From a virus: a stretch of 29,270 bases of DNA. The translations under genes were made by a program, and so were the position numbers. Under the pieces are notes generated by a model, which was given only the letters and a program-made list of their open reading frames with translations, did not search any database and had not been told where the DNA came from. The DNA is taken from IMG/VR virus record IMGVR_UViG_3300037189_017202, positions 1 to 29,270 of that record; one strand, given 5' to 3'. How positions within the stretch are numbered: position 1 is the stretch's first letter; every line of letters starts with the position of its first letter. This document shows positions 13,608 to 21,551 of the stretch, one piece after another.

Positions 13608-15089
13608 CTAGATCCGGAACTGGAACTTCGTGGCTTGGCCGATCAGCTGATTGATCAGGTCCGGCTGCATCAGCCAATTGAGCCGGTTGCGGTTCGCGAC
13701 GTCGCGCTCGACGACGAGATCGCGCGCGAACCGCGCTGCGTTCTCGGCGAGTCCGAGCTCGACCATGTCGTCGAACCAGTTGATCGCCTCCGCCTTGCCG
13801 AGCTGCGGCGTCATCACGTCCTGGCCCGGGCCGAACTTCGTGCCGTCGTCGGCGAGTTTGTGGCGCGGGAATTTCTGCTGCATCCGCACCCGCCAGCTGT
13901 ACCGGTAGTACATCAGCGTGAGCGGCGTGTTGACGTCGAGATACGACGTGTCGTCGGCGCCCGATGGGCTCGTCTGGTAGGTCGTGATCATCCGGTCGAG
14001 CTGGATGGCGCCGCCGGCCACCGCCACGCTCGTGCTAATTCCGTCGAACAGGAACAGGTTCCGCTCCGACGCGTCCCATCGATCGGTTTCCGGCGTCTGC
14101 ACGATGCGGCTGATAGCGAGCGTCTGGACCGGCCGCGCCGGATCGACCGCGCCGTTTTTCGAGACGACGGCCGCGACCGCCGCCGCGAACTCCCACGGCG
14201 GGGTGAGCGGCGATGCGCCCGGCTGCACGATGATGCTCGAGTGCTGGCTGTTGCGCCCGCCGCCGAGCGCGGTGATCGTCCCGAAGCTCCCGACCGTCGA
14301 CGTGATGGCCACGCCGTCGATCGACCGCTGCGGACCGAACCGCGACGCGAGATCGGTCTCGATCGCCGTGAGGCTCGTCGAGTCCGTGTATGGGTGAGAC
14401 CAGATGTTGAGCCACAGATCGGAGATCGCCGAGATCAGCGTGGTGAGCACCGGGTTCAGCGTGCCCGCGACGACGCCGCCCATCGCGGTGATCGTCAGCG
14501 TGACGCCAGTCGGCAGAGCCTCGCCCGAGAGGAAGCTGTGCCTGATGTCGTAGCTGTTTCCCGCGAGCCCCTTGTGGCGGAACGCGACCGTGACCGTCGC
14601 CGTGCTGACGGTCGACGTCACCGGGAGATCGAGCGTCGCGTTGATCGCCGCGCTGATCGCCGTCGCGATCGCCGTCGCCGCGTCGCCGCTGGTCACGCCG
14701 ACCGTCACGCGCTCGCCGCCGAGGTAGAGCACGATCGTTCCGGTCGCCGTCGCCGGTCCCGCGACGAGGATCGTTCCGGTCGCCGCAACGCCCGACGCGT
14801 TGTCGTCGAGCACGCCGATCCACAACTCGGTCTCGGTGTTGTTGCTGAACCGCGCGAGCGCCATGCGATGGATCAGCGAGCCGCGCCCGCCGCCCGTGAT
14901 CGCCTGATCGATGCTGGTGCAGCGATTGACGGTGTTCGCCGTCCATGTCCCCGTCGACAGTCGCTGGCCGACAAGGAACTCCTTGTAGGACAGCAGCGCC
15001 GGCCCCTGTGTCGCTTGCGAGTTGTCGAACTCCGCGAACACGAACGGGATGCGGAGCGAGGACGGGATGTTGTTGAACGTGATCGCCAT
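13608..15089 (-). CDS. Contractile tail sheath protein (Mu gpL-like)
   Basis: This encodes 493 residues from ATG 15089 with GAGGTAAC directly upstream. N-terminal ITFNNIPSSLRIPFVFAEFDNSQA matches the sheath family opening. The middle has alternating A/T/V-rich beta domains (residues about 100-230), and the C-terminus carries the conserved core (LDRMITTYQTSPSG..DTSYLDVNTPLTLMYYRYSWRVRMQQKFPRHKLADDGT). Length, neighbours (DUF2635 before, tube after) and the terminal domain agree with Mu gpL. It shows the virion is a contractile-tailed phage. Confidence 0.93.
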   Translation of the reverse strand: MAITFNNIPSSLRIPFVFAEFDNSQATQGPALLSYKEFLVGQRLSTGTWTANTVNRCTSIDQAITGGGRGSLIHRMALARFSNNTETELWIGVLDDNASGVAATGTILVAGPATATGTIVLYLGGERVTVGVTSGDAATAIATAISAAINATLDLPVTSTVSTATVTVAFRHKGLAGNSYDIRHSFLSGEALPTGVTLTITAMGGVVAGTLNPVLTTLISAISDLWLNIWSHPYTDSTSLTAIETDLASRFGPQRSIDGVAITSTVGSFGTITALGGGRNSQHSSIIVQPGASPLTPPWEFAAAVAAVVSKNGAVDPARPVQTLAISRIVQTPETDRWDASERNLFLFDGISTSVAVAGGAIQLDRMITTYQTSPSGADDTSYLDVNTPLTLMYYRYSWRVRMQQKFPRHKLADDGTKFGPGQDVMTPQLGKAEAINWFDDMVELGLAENAARFARDLVVERDVANRNRLNWLMQPDLINQLIGQATKFQFRI

Positions 15090-15090
15090 G

Positions 15091-15294
15091 TTACCTCACA
15101 GTCAGCGGAGCGACGGGCTCGCGTCCGGTCGGGGTGTGGTCGTCGTCGGTGACGAGCTCGACTTCGCGGCTGCTGAGCCGTCGATGCCAAAAAATCGAAT
15201 CGTCTGGCACGTTGCCGCCCTCGACCGGCAGCACGCGTCTCGGGTCGTTCGGATAGCGCAGCACCGCTTTAGGATCTGTCGGCCTGACCTTCAT
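15091..15294 (-). CDS. DUF2635 protein (Mu gp38-like)
   Basis: This encodes 67 residues. The pattern is the short DUF2635 type: MKVRPTDPKAVLRYPNDPRRVLPVEG, then VPDDSIFWHRRLSSREVEL. Such a gene almost always sits just before the sheath in Mu-like phages; its function is unknown. It overlaps the upstream terminator-like gene by 4 bases and ends 1 base before the sheath start. Confidence 0.85.
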   Translation of the reverse strand: MKVRPTDPKAVLRYPNDPRRVLPVEGGNVPDDSIFWHRRLSSREVELVTDDDHTPTGREPVAPLTVR

Positions 15295-15839
15295 GTTGGC
15301 TCCTGAACGTTGAATAGATCCTGCATATCGTTGTCGACCGTCATCTCCGGCGGACGGAACCGCTCGCCGGCGGTGACGAAGGTGTCCGCGGCGCCATCGA
15401 CCGGCGACGTGTAATAGATTACCGAGTAGGTCAGCACAGCGATCCCGATGAGCGGATCGGGGCCGCCATCGTCTGGGATCTCGATGTCGGTCGACTCGAG
15501 CGAGCTATCGGCCGCGGCGCCTGCGAAAGTCTCGTCGAGCGACATCGCGTTTTCGATCTCCTCGGCGATGTCGTCGAGCGCGTCCGCCGCCGGTAGGCCA
15601 TCGGTGTGGCGGACCTTCGCGACAACCTCAAAACGCGCGTTGCGCACGATTTCGCGGATCGACGAGTCGCTCGCTCTCGAGGTTACCGGCTCGGTGAGGC
15701 AGTACACGCTGATCGCCGGCAGCCGCGTCTTTTTGATCGGGTCGATGCGGGTCGAGCTCACGCGATCGCCGGCAGCCGTGTTCGCGGCGAGCAGCCGCGC
15801 CACGATGGCCTGACGGATGAGCTTGCGCTGATGCGCCAC
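15291..15839 (-). CDS. Tail terminator / minor tail protein candidate
   Basis: This encodes 182 residues from GTG 15839 (VAHQRKLIRQAIVARLL...). Longer TTG-initiated readings would run into the promoter element. The pattern IRQAIVARLLAA....DRV..TRI.P.....LPAISVY...E, then ARFEVVAKV..., ADALDDIAEEIENAM and a final beta strand IAVLTYSVIYYTS is typical of gpU-like tail terminator proteins, which cap the tail before head joining. Identification is by pattern and position, not by an exact motif. The start follows the conserved TGATCCT element by 9 bases. Confidence 0.6.
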   Translation of the reverse strand: MAHQRKLIRQAIVARLLAANTAAGDRVSSTRIDPIKKTRLPAISVYCLTEPVTSRASDSSIREIVRNARFEVVAKVRHTDGLPAADALDDIAEEIENAMSLDETFAGAAADSSLESTDIEIPDDGGPDPLIGIAVLTYSVIYYTSPVDGAADTFVTAGERFRPPEMTVDNDMQDLFNVQEPT

Positions 15840-15875
15840 CCGCCCGTGAGGATCACGCGGCGCAGAGTCTGTCAA
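15840..15875 (-). promoter_or_regulatory. Repeated promoter-like element upstream of the tail module
   Basis: Minus strand: TTGACA at 15875-15870, 14 bases, TGATCCT at 15855-15849, CACGGGCGG, then GTG. It lies just downstream of an intrinsic terminator, so it is well placed to restart transcription for the tail genes. This is the best contextual support for the promoter reading of the four-copy element. Confidence 0.7.
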
Positions 15876-15884
15876 CGAGCGCCG

Positions 15885-15924
15885 AAAAGGCCACAGCCCC
15901 GGCGGAGTAGTACCGGGGCTGTGG
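15885..15924 (-). terminator. Intrinsic (rho-independent) terminator between head and tail modules
   Basis: CCACAGCCCCGG pairs perfectly with CCGGGGCTGTGG around a 10-base loop (stem 15891-15902 with 15913-15924). On the minus strand the stem is followed by CC and then TTTT. The 12-bp GC-rich stem is strong; the T-tract is short. It ends the transcript coming from the head genes and is followed within 10 bases by a promoter-like element. Confidence 0.8.
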
Positions 15925-15985
15925 CGCGACGGCGCGAAAGGACTAACTGCCGCCGCAAGACGGGCCGCGCCCGCCGGACGTCAGG

Positions 15986-16303
15986 CTAGCACGGCTGCGC
16001 CGGCTCGGTCCCCGGCATCTCGGCAGTCGGCGCCGAGCTCGGGTCGACCAGGCACTGCCGGGCGTTGCGGATGTCGTCGAGCTTCGCGTGGTAGCCCGTG
16101 ACGATCGGATCCTGCGGTCGGATGACCAGTTCGCGACGCAGCCGGATCGCTTCCTCGAGGTCGCTCATCTTCGGTTCGAGCGGTGACTCGAGCTCCTGGA
16201 TCGCGACCGCCGCCGCGTCGCCCCCGGTCGTGCTATCCGGGAAGCGTGCGCGCAGATCGTTGCACACCAACGCGATGACATCGGCTCTCGTGATCAGCTC
16301 CAT
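15986..16303 (-). CDS. Hypothetical phage protein
   Basis: This encodes 105 residues from ATG 16303 with GGAGG 4 bases upstream. It is mostly helical and charged (TRADVIALVCNDLRARF; PKMSDLEEAIRLRRELVI; TGYHAKLDDIRNARQCL), with a Pro/Thr/Glu-rich tail. It has no signal, membrane segment or motif I recognise. It lies after the adaptor-fusion gene and before the terminator, the last gene of the head transcript. By position it could be a head-completion or tail-joining protein, but there is no direct evidence. Confidence 0.6.
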   Translation of the reverse strand: MELITRADVIALVCNDLRARFPDSTTGGDAAAVAIQELESPLEPKMSDLEEAIRLRRELVIRPQDPIVTGYHAKLDDIRNARQCLVDPSSAPTAEMPGTEPAQPC

Positions 16304-16327
16304 GTTGCCTCCGTGCCCGCCCCTCGA

Positions 16328-18637
16328 TCAGGTGATCGAGCGCTTCGCGAGCCGGAACACCATACCCCCAACGCTGTCAGGCTTGCACTCGACCACGCTG
16401 TAGTTGACACCTCGGATCGTGAGGACCGGGTCGTCGAGCTCGGGGTCGGTCGGGAGGTCGCCGCGCCGCACAAACACCGCCGGCGCAAGGGTCTCGACAC
16501 CGCCGTGCGCCGGGTCGCCCTCGACAAACAAGTAGTTCTCGTCGAACATCCCCGTAACGGGAACCGGGCCACCGCCGTCCGGGGTGTAGACGAACGTGAT
16601 CCCGCCGAGCAGAGCCATCACGTCGCGGTCCATCTCGAGGACCTGCAGCTCGAAGTCGGTGAGATCCTTGGTGACGCCGCCGCCGGATCCGACGCTCACC
16701 GCGACGCCCGAACTCGCAACCCCACCGACCGCGGCGGCGCCGACCGCGAGCGCATCGGGCGACGCCGATCCGGTCGACGCAATGCCACCGACCGTGGACG
16801 CCCCACTTGCCGTGCCGGCGGTGACTGCCTGGCCGGAGCTGGCGATGCCGCCGACCTGCGCGGTGCCGCTCGCAAACGTGGTCAGTACCGCAGCGCCGGC
16901 GGACGTGATGCCGCCGACGGATGCCGCGCCGAACGCCGCTACCGCCGCCGCGCCAGCACCGGTGATGCCGCCGACCGGTCCGCCGCCGCCGACCGTGGGC
17001 GCCGCCGGGGCCGCGCTCGTCGATCCCGTGCTCGTGATGCCACCGACGTTCGCCGCCCCGCTCGCGACCGAGCCCTCGATCTGCTGGATCGCGACGAGGT
17101 AGAGTTGCGCGCCCTCGGCGGTCCCGGTCCACGTTGCGGTGTACGTGCCCGGGTTGACCTGGTACGCCCACGCGGTCTTGCCTTGAATGTAGCCGTTGTT
17201 GTGGATCGCGACGCTTGTGTCCGCGTTCGGCAGCGCCTGGAATGGGAGCGCGGGAGATCCGGGGTGCTGCGATCCGACGCTCACCACGCCGCCGGTGCCG
17301 AGCCAGAACGCGACGAGCATCGCCGGTCCCGTCGTCGTGACGCTCGCGCTCTGCACCGTGGTCGCGCTCGCGACCTCGACGAACGAGACCTGTTTGACAA
17401 AGCTCGTCGCTCGGGTCGTCGGAACCTCGACGACGAGGAGCGACACCTCCGCGCCCGTGACGTTTTTCTGTGGCCACGTCGCGCTGATGATGTGGCCCGA
17501 TCCGCCCGGCGCGTTCGTCATCGCGAACAGCGCGGTCGCCGCCGACGGAAACCCGCCGTAGAAGCGCGGCACGCCTTGGAGCGCGAAGGTGCCGCCTTTG
17601 TTCGAGGTCGGCGCCGACGGATCACTCGACCAGTTTTCGCGCATTACCATCGCGAGCAGCACGCTGTTCGCGATGGTGGTTGTCATCGTGAACGCGGTGT
17701 CCGTCGACACCATTGCGACGAGCTGTGCGGTGCCGTCGGTCTGCAGGCCGGATCCGGTCGGACCCGAACCACCACTCAGCGTGCCGGCGGTGTTGACGAT
17801 CCAGCGCCGGCCGTTGAACGCGAGCCGATCGTTGATCGCGACCGCCGCGCCCGGCGTGCGCGCCGAAAACTGCGTGGTCATCGTGCCCGTCGTGTTGCCC
17901 GTCTGATCCGCGCGCGAGCTCGCGGTCGACTGGCCGATCGTGCCGAACACCGCGGCGCCGACAGAACTCGCCACGCCGGAACTCGAAATCCCTCCGACTG
18001 TGCTCGAGCCCGACGCGATGCCAGGGCTCGTCGCCGATCCGGTGCTCGTGATGCCGCCGACCGTGCTCGATCCGCTCGCGAGCGCCGGCGTCATCGCTCG
18101 CCCTGCGCCGGTGATGCCGCCGACGTTGGCAGAGCCCGACGCGCCCGTCGGTGCATCGTCGTCGATGTTGGACATCGTGCCGACGAGCACGAAACTTCCG
18201 CTGTTCGTGAACTGACCGACGCCGAGCGTCGATGCCGTGAAATACGTGCCGGCCGATGTGAAGCTGGTCGTCCCGTTGCCGGTCGTGCAGCCGGCCACGA
18301 CCAGGCTCGATGCGTTCGCCCCGACCGCGAGATTGACGTCGAGCGTCCACGCCTGCCCGGCCGAGAACGTCAGGTTGCTGCTGTTCGCGACCAGCGTCCC
18401 CCCGCCCGCGCCGTTGTAGAGCTCGACGCGGACGTTGCCCCCGGATCCGACGAGCCACAGCCCACCGTCATCGTTGGTGGCCAAAAACGCGTGGAATCCG
18501 ATGTACGCCGAGTGGTTGTAAGCCTGCGTCGGCGTGAACGTGAATTTGTACGACGGCCCGCTCTGCAGGATCGTGAGCGGAAAGTTGCCGCTCGCGAATG
18601 AGCTCGGCGTCGTCGTGACCGTCAGGATTACGGCCAC
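16328..18637 (-). CDS. Fibre-like repeat protein fused to a C-terminal FII-like head-tail adaptor domain
   Basis: This encodes 769 residues from GTG 18637 with AAAGGGG upstream. The order is as follows. Residues 1-160 form a beta-sandwich-like domain. Residues 165-235 hold three 21-residue repeats centred on VGGI(T/S)S.G. Residues 236-522 form a second beta-rich globular domain. Residues 525-655 hold six more VGGI repeats. Residues 656-769 (FELQVLEMDRDVMALLGGITFVY, FDENYLFV, VFVRRGDLP, DDPVLTIRGVNYSVVECKPD) match the small head-tail joining family related to lambda gpFII, normally about 110 residues and free-standing. The gene lies where FII is expected. I infer a neck protein carrying its own fibre or decoration. 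The frame is continuous, with no sign of a frameshift. Confidence 0.7.
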   Translation of the reverse strand: MAVILTVTTTPSSFASGNFPLTILQSGPSYKFTFTPTQAYNHSAYIGFHAFLATNDDGGLWLVGSGGNVRVELYNGAGGGTLVANSSNLTFSAGQAWTLDVNLAVGANASSLVVAGCTTGNGTTSFTSAGTYFTASTLGVGQFTNSGSFVLVGTMSNIDDDAPTGASGSANVGGITGAGRAMTPALASGSSTVGGITSTGSATSPGIASGSSTVGGISSSGVASSVGAAVFGTIGQSTASSRADQTGNTTGTMTTQFSARTPGAAVAINDRLAFNGRRWIVNTAGTLSGGSGPTGSGLQTDGTAQLVAMVSTDTAFTMTTTIANSVLLAMVMRENWSSDPSAPTSNKGGTFALQGVPRFYGGFPSAATALFAMTNAPGGSGHIISATWPQKNVTGAEVSLLVVEVPTTRATSFVKQVSFVEVASATTVQSASVTTTGPAMLVAFWLGTGGVVSVGSQHPGSPALPFQALPNADTSVAIHNNGYIQGKTAWAYQVNPGTYTATWTGTAEGAQLYLVAIQQIEGSVASGAANVGGITSTGSTSAAPAAPTVGGGGPVGGITGAGAAAVAAFGAASVGGITSAGAAVLTTFASGTAQVGGIASSGQAVTAGTASGASTVGGIASTGSASPDALAVGAAAVGGVASSGVAVSVGSGGGVTKDLTDFELQVLEMDRDVMALLGGITFVYTPDGGGPVPVTGMFDENYLFVEGDPAHGGVETLAPAVFVRRGDLPTDPELDDPVLTIRGVNYSVVECKPDSVGGMVFRLAKRSIT
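16673..17065 (-). repeat. VGGI repeat block 2 (six 21-codon units)
   Basis: VGG(I/V) recurs at residues 531, 555, 574, 595, 616 and 637 of the fusion protein, with spacing of 24, 19, 21, 21 and 21 residues, and (S/A)S.G(S/Q/V)A after it. On the plus strand this shows as recurring GTGATGCCGCCGAC-like words about 63 bases apart. It links the second globular domain to the FII-like domain. Confidence 0.8.
17933..18145 (-). repeat. VGGI repeat block 1 (three 21-codon units)
   Basis: VGGI occurs at residues 172, 193 and 214 of the fusion protein, exactly 21 residues apart, within SGS(S/A)(T/N)VGGI. It links the N-terminal and central globular domains and matches repeat block 2, so both linkers come from the same unit. 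Confidence 0.8.
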
Positions 18638-18652
18638 GGCTGGCCCCTTTCG

Positions 18653-19027
18653 CTAGGCGAACGTCAGGACGTAGGACGTGACGGTGTACGTGTCGCCGTT
18701 GGTGGCGACGGCCGCGGCGCTGATGTCGGTGCCGACCTGCCCTTGCCGCACGACGGTGCCGCCGGCATTGACGAACCGGAAGTAGGTCGGGGTTCCCGCG
18801 AGGGTCACCGTGGTTGACCACGTGTTCTGTTTCGCCGCCTGACCGTTCGTCGCGACGTCCCATGGCGACGTCGGGAGGGTGATGTCCGCGATCAGCGTGC
18901 CGGTCGCCGTCGCCGTCGCTAGCGGCACCGAGCCGTTGTAGAACTGCAAGCGCGCGGTCGCCGGGAACGCCGCCACGAATCGGTCGCGGTCGGCGTTGCG
19001 GTCGGCGGTGTTTCCTACGAGGGCCAT
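18653..19027 (-). CDS. Small beta-rich phage structural protein
   Basis: This encodes 124 residues from ATG 19027 with GGAG 8 bases upstream. The stretch RLQFYNGSVPLATATATGTLIADITLP, the P.YFRFVNAGGTVVRQGQVGTD strand pair and the closing TYTVTSYVLTFA form a compact beta-sandwich pattern. It is found in small head-associated proteins next to DUF2190 genes. It may be a capsid decoration or head-fibre protein. I cannot name a family. It precedes the fusion gene by 15 bases. Confidence 0.6.
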   Translation of the reverse strand: MALVGNTADRNADRDRFVAAFPATARLQFYNGSVPLATATATGTLIADITLPTSPWDVATNGQAAKQNTWSTTVTLAGTPTYFRFVNAGGTVVRQGQVGTDISAAAVATNGDTYTVTSYVLTFA

Positions 19028-19055
19028 GTCATGCTCTCCGGCTTGGGGTCAGGGA

Positions 19056-19412
19056 TCAGGCGACGTTGACGACGGCGCCGATGTTGAGCAGCCGGACCGA
19101 CCCGGTCGTGTCGCCCAACGCCGCCGCGGCTGCTGCGTGACCGGCTCGGCACGCCGTCGCCGACTGCGCCGTGACGAAGTTGTTGTTTGCTGTGTCGAAG
19201 TAGAGGGTCGCGCCCTCGGTCCACGCGGTGCCGGTCGCTTTTGCCAGGGTGTGCACTCCGGCGAGATCCGCGTCGAACGGGAGGGTCTGCGCGACCGTGG
19301 TCCGCGGAACCACGATGAGCGAGCCGATCTTGAGCGCAGTGCCGGCGGTGACGCCGCCGGACGGCGCGGTGAGCTGGATGACGTCGCCGGGCTGGATGAA
19401 CGTTCTGGACAT
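19056..19412 (-). CDS. DUF2190 capsid-associated protein
   Basis: This encodes 118 residues from ATG 19412 with GGAG upstream. The opening SRTFIQPGDVIQLTAPSGGVTAGTALKIGSLIVVP, then GVHTLAKATGTAWTEGATLYFD and AGHAAAAAALGDTTGSVRLL, is the standard DUF2190 pattern. These proteins are coded next to the major capsid gene and are thought to decorate the capsid, possibly as a recombination-infused fibre head. It follows the protease/capsid gene after 42 bases that hold nothing else recognisable. Confidence 0.85.
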   Translation of the reverse strand: MSRTFIQPGDVIQLTAPSGGVTAGTALKIGSLIVVPRTTVAQTLPFDADLAGVHTLAKATGTAWTEGATLYFDTANNNFVTAQSATACRAGHAAAAAALGDTTGSVRLLNIGAVVNVA

Positions 19413-19454
19413 GTCGATCTCCGTGTTGTGTTACGCGCCGAACTTGGTTGCTGA

Positions 19455-21503
19455 TTACGAGCCCGCGCAGGTAACGGCGCCGCGGAAGTCGAGCGCCGCC
19501 ACGCCGTAATCGAGGATCACCTTCATCTGCACGCCGTCGAATCCGAACGACTGTTCGGACTCGATGCGCGGCGCTTCCTGTCCGTCGAGGAACCCGACGG
19601 CAAACACGGGGAACATCGTCGGATCCGCGAGCAGGTAGTGCCGCGTCGCCGACTGCGCCGACAGGTACGGCGAATCGACGATCTCGCGGAAGAGGTTCAG
19701 CACCCTGTTCGAAACGCCCTGCGCCTTGTTGTCGGTCGGGTCGGTCGTCGAGCTGTTGAACTGCTTCGCGATGCCGCCGAGCTCGACAGGGCCGAGCCAG
19801 ATCGCGGGGCGCAACGCGAGGAACTGATTCGCGCTGGGGTCTTTTTGCTTCGCCATGATGGCGCGCGCTCCGTCGAGCGTCGCCGCGCTCATCGCGCCAG
19901 TGGGGCCGATGTTGATGCGGCTCGGATGGAACAGCGGGTTGGCGTCGTAGGTTACGCCGAGTCCGCTGTTCGCGGTGACCATGGCGAACGCGTCCGCCTC
20001 GACGGTGAACGCCGCGGCCATGCCGAGCCCAGACGCCAAATTCTGAAACGCGCCGAGATCATCGTTCGCGAGCGCCCTCCGCGTGATGCCGATGATGTTC
20101 CCCTTCGTGCCGGGGGCCATCGTCCTTTTTTCGCCGTCCGGGATGTTCTTGTGCTTGATCTCGCCGCTCTCGCCCACCGAGTCGAGCACGCCGAACGTGC
20201 CCGGCCGGTAGAACGTCGACGTGCGGAAATCCTGGACCGACTTGCGGCCACACCACATCGGCCACGTCACTGGCACCATCGCGTACGAGCCGATGAAGAT
20301 CTTGTTGACCGCCGTCTCGAGGAGGATCGCGAAATCGCTCGTCGTGTTGAAGCCCTGATCGCCGCGCGATTCGAGGGCCTTGCGGATCAGGATCTCGCCA
20401 TGCAGCCCCTTGCAGGAACGGCCGCGCATCTCGAGCGCGTAGCGAGCGAGGTCGTGCATCCTCATGCCACCGAACTCGCCCGAGTCCGTAGCGATGCCAG
20501 AGAAGTGCTTTGCGAGACGCGGCACGGTCTTCGCGTGGGCGATCGTCTCGAGATGGCCGGTCCGTTCGAGGATTGAGGCGAGCGCGCCGCGAACGAACTT
20601 CTCACTCTTGTCGTCGCCGGCCTCGAAGCGGAGGATCGCATCCGTGTTCGTCTCGCGGTCGCGAGTCGCGAGGTGGTTGAGCACGTGCTCGCGGACCTTG
20701 TCGATCGGCGTGTTCGCGGCGATGAAGCGCTCGGCAAGCGCCTCGCCGAGATCCGTCCGTCCGACGATGCGGCGGATCTCGATGCCGCGCTCGCGCTCGG
20801 CCGCCATGGCGCGATCGGCAGCTTCCTGCGCTGCCTGATTATCGGCCGCGCGTTGCTGGTCACGTTGCTTGCGAGCGCTCTCCACTAGCAGATCAGTCGG
20901 ATCCACCGCGGCGGGCTTCGGGTTGGTTTCGTCGTCACGCATTGATCGCTCCTCGAATACGCAGGGGTTCGTCTCACGCTGATCACTTGCTCGCACCGCG
21001 CCGCCAGAATCGGCGCCGATCGGCACGACCGAGATCTCATATGGTTCCCAATCGACCGCGCGGTAGACCGGGACCGCGCCCTCGCCATCCTCGGTCTTCT
21101 TCAACTTGTGGATTCGGTATCCGACGGAGATATTGCCGAGGATGCCATCGGCGACCTTTTGAAAGATCGCATCGGACCGGGCGTCTTTTGCGAAGCGCAC
21201 GGTCGCCGTGCCCGCTTTGTCGCCGAGCTCGGCGCTCGCGACAACGCCGATCACGTGGTCATTGCTCCAGCTCGAGTGAGCATCGAGCAGCGGGGCGCGG
21301 CCGGATTTCAAGCGGCCCATGCGCACGTGCTTCTTTTCGAGGCTCAGTTCTTCCCAGAACTGGTCAAAGTAGCCTCGGAGCACTCGCTCGCCGGTCGTCC
21401 ACGTGATGTCCACCGTGCGCGCGTCGACGTTGATCGACTTCGGCACGACGGCCGCGCGCATTTCCAGCGGTCCGATATCGCGGGTCACGGTACGCATCGC
21501 CAT
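19455..21503 (-). CDS. Prohead protease / major capsid protein fusion
   Basis: This encodes 682 residues from ATG 21503; ATG 21497 (MRTV) is a close alternative. Residues about 15-170 form an HK97-type prohead serine protease: PLLDAHSSWSNDHVIGVV gives catalytic His76, ILGNISVGYRI gives Ser126, followed by the conserved WEPYEISVVPIGAD. Residues 200-250 are a charged coiled coil (KQRDQQRAADNQAAQEAADRAMAAERER) that would act as scaffold. The rest is an HK97-fold major capsid domain (for example RKSVQDFRTSTFYRPG, NDDLGAFQNLASGLGMAAAF). One polypeptide therefore carries protease, scaffold and shell, and capsid must be released by self-cleavage. It begins 10 bases after a conserved promoter-like element. 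Confidence 0.9.
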   Translation of the reverse strand: MAMRTVTRDIGPLEMRAAVVPKSINVDARTVDITWTTGERVLRGYFDQFWEELSLEKKHVRMGRLKSGRAPLLDAHSSWSNDHVIGVVASAELGDKAGTATVRFAKDARSDAIFQKVADGILGNISVGYRIHKLKKTEDGEGAVPVYRAVDWEPYEISVVPIGADSGGAVRASDQRETNPCVFEERSMRDDETNPKPAAVDPTDLLVESARKQRDQQRAADNQAAQEAADRAMAAERERGIEIRRIVGRTDLGEALAERFIAANTPIDKVREHVLNHLATRDRETNTDAILRFEAGDDKSEKFVRGALASILERTGHLETIAHAKTVPRLAKHFSGIATDSGEFGGMRMHDLARYALEMRGRSCKGLHGEILIRKALESRGDQGFNTTSDFAILLETAVNKIFIGSYAMVPVTWPMWCGRKSVQDFRTSTFYRPGTFGVLDSVGESGEIKHKNIPDGEKRTMAPGTKGNIIGITRRALANDDLGAFQNLASGLGMAAAFTVEADAFAMVTANSGLGVTYDANPLFHPSRINIGPTGAMSAATLDGARAIMAKQKDPSANQFLALRPAIWLGPVELGGIAKQFNSSTTDPTDNKAQGVSNRVLNLFREIVDSPYLSAQSATRHYLLADPTMFPVFAVGFLDGQEAPRIESEQSFGFDGVQMKVILDYGVAALDFRGAVTCAGS

Positions 21504-21540
21504 CCCCCGCGTGAGGATCAGCGGGCCCCGCGCGTGTCAA
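21504..21540 (-). promoter_or_regulatory. Repeated promoter-like element upstream of the protease/capsid gene
   Basis: Minus strand: TTGACA at 21540-21535, 14 bases, TGATCCT at 21520-21514, CACGCGGGGG, then ATG. It fills the 48-base gap after the portal stop. The only purine-rich motif is the G-run touching the ATG, which is too close to serve as a Shine-Dalgarno. Confidence 0.65.
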
Positions 21541-21551
21541 GCCCACCGCGA

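Noticed and set aside
13371-15152. A 593-residue plus-strand open frame opposite the sheath
   Set aside because: Antisense shadow of the sheath gene with extreme Arg content.
16323-16340. Near-perfect palindrome CTCGATCA-GG-TGATCGAG across the end of the adaptor fusion gene
   Set aside because: The loop of two bases is too short for a terminator hairpin, there is no T-tract, and GATC-rich words are frequent throughout the window.
16673-18145. Regular 63-bp repeats that might suggest a CRISPR array
   Set aside because: The repeats are in-frame coding units with degenerate sequence and no unique spacers; they encode the VGGI protein repeat.
16313-18601. A 762-residue plus-strand open frame opposite the adaptor fusion
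   Set aside because: Its Arg/Asp/Ala-only composition is typical of an antisense frame, while the minus-strand frame has clear domains and repeats.
18625-18640. A CCTGAC(G) word at the start of the adaptor fusion resembling the TGATCCTGACG element
   Set aside because: It is inside the coding start, reads TAATCCT, and has no TTGACA upstream.
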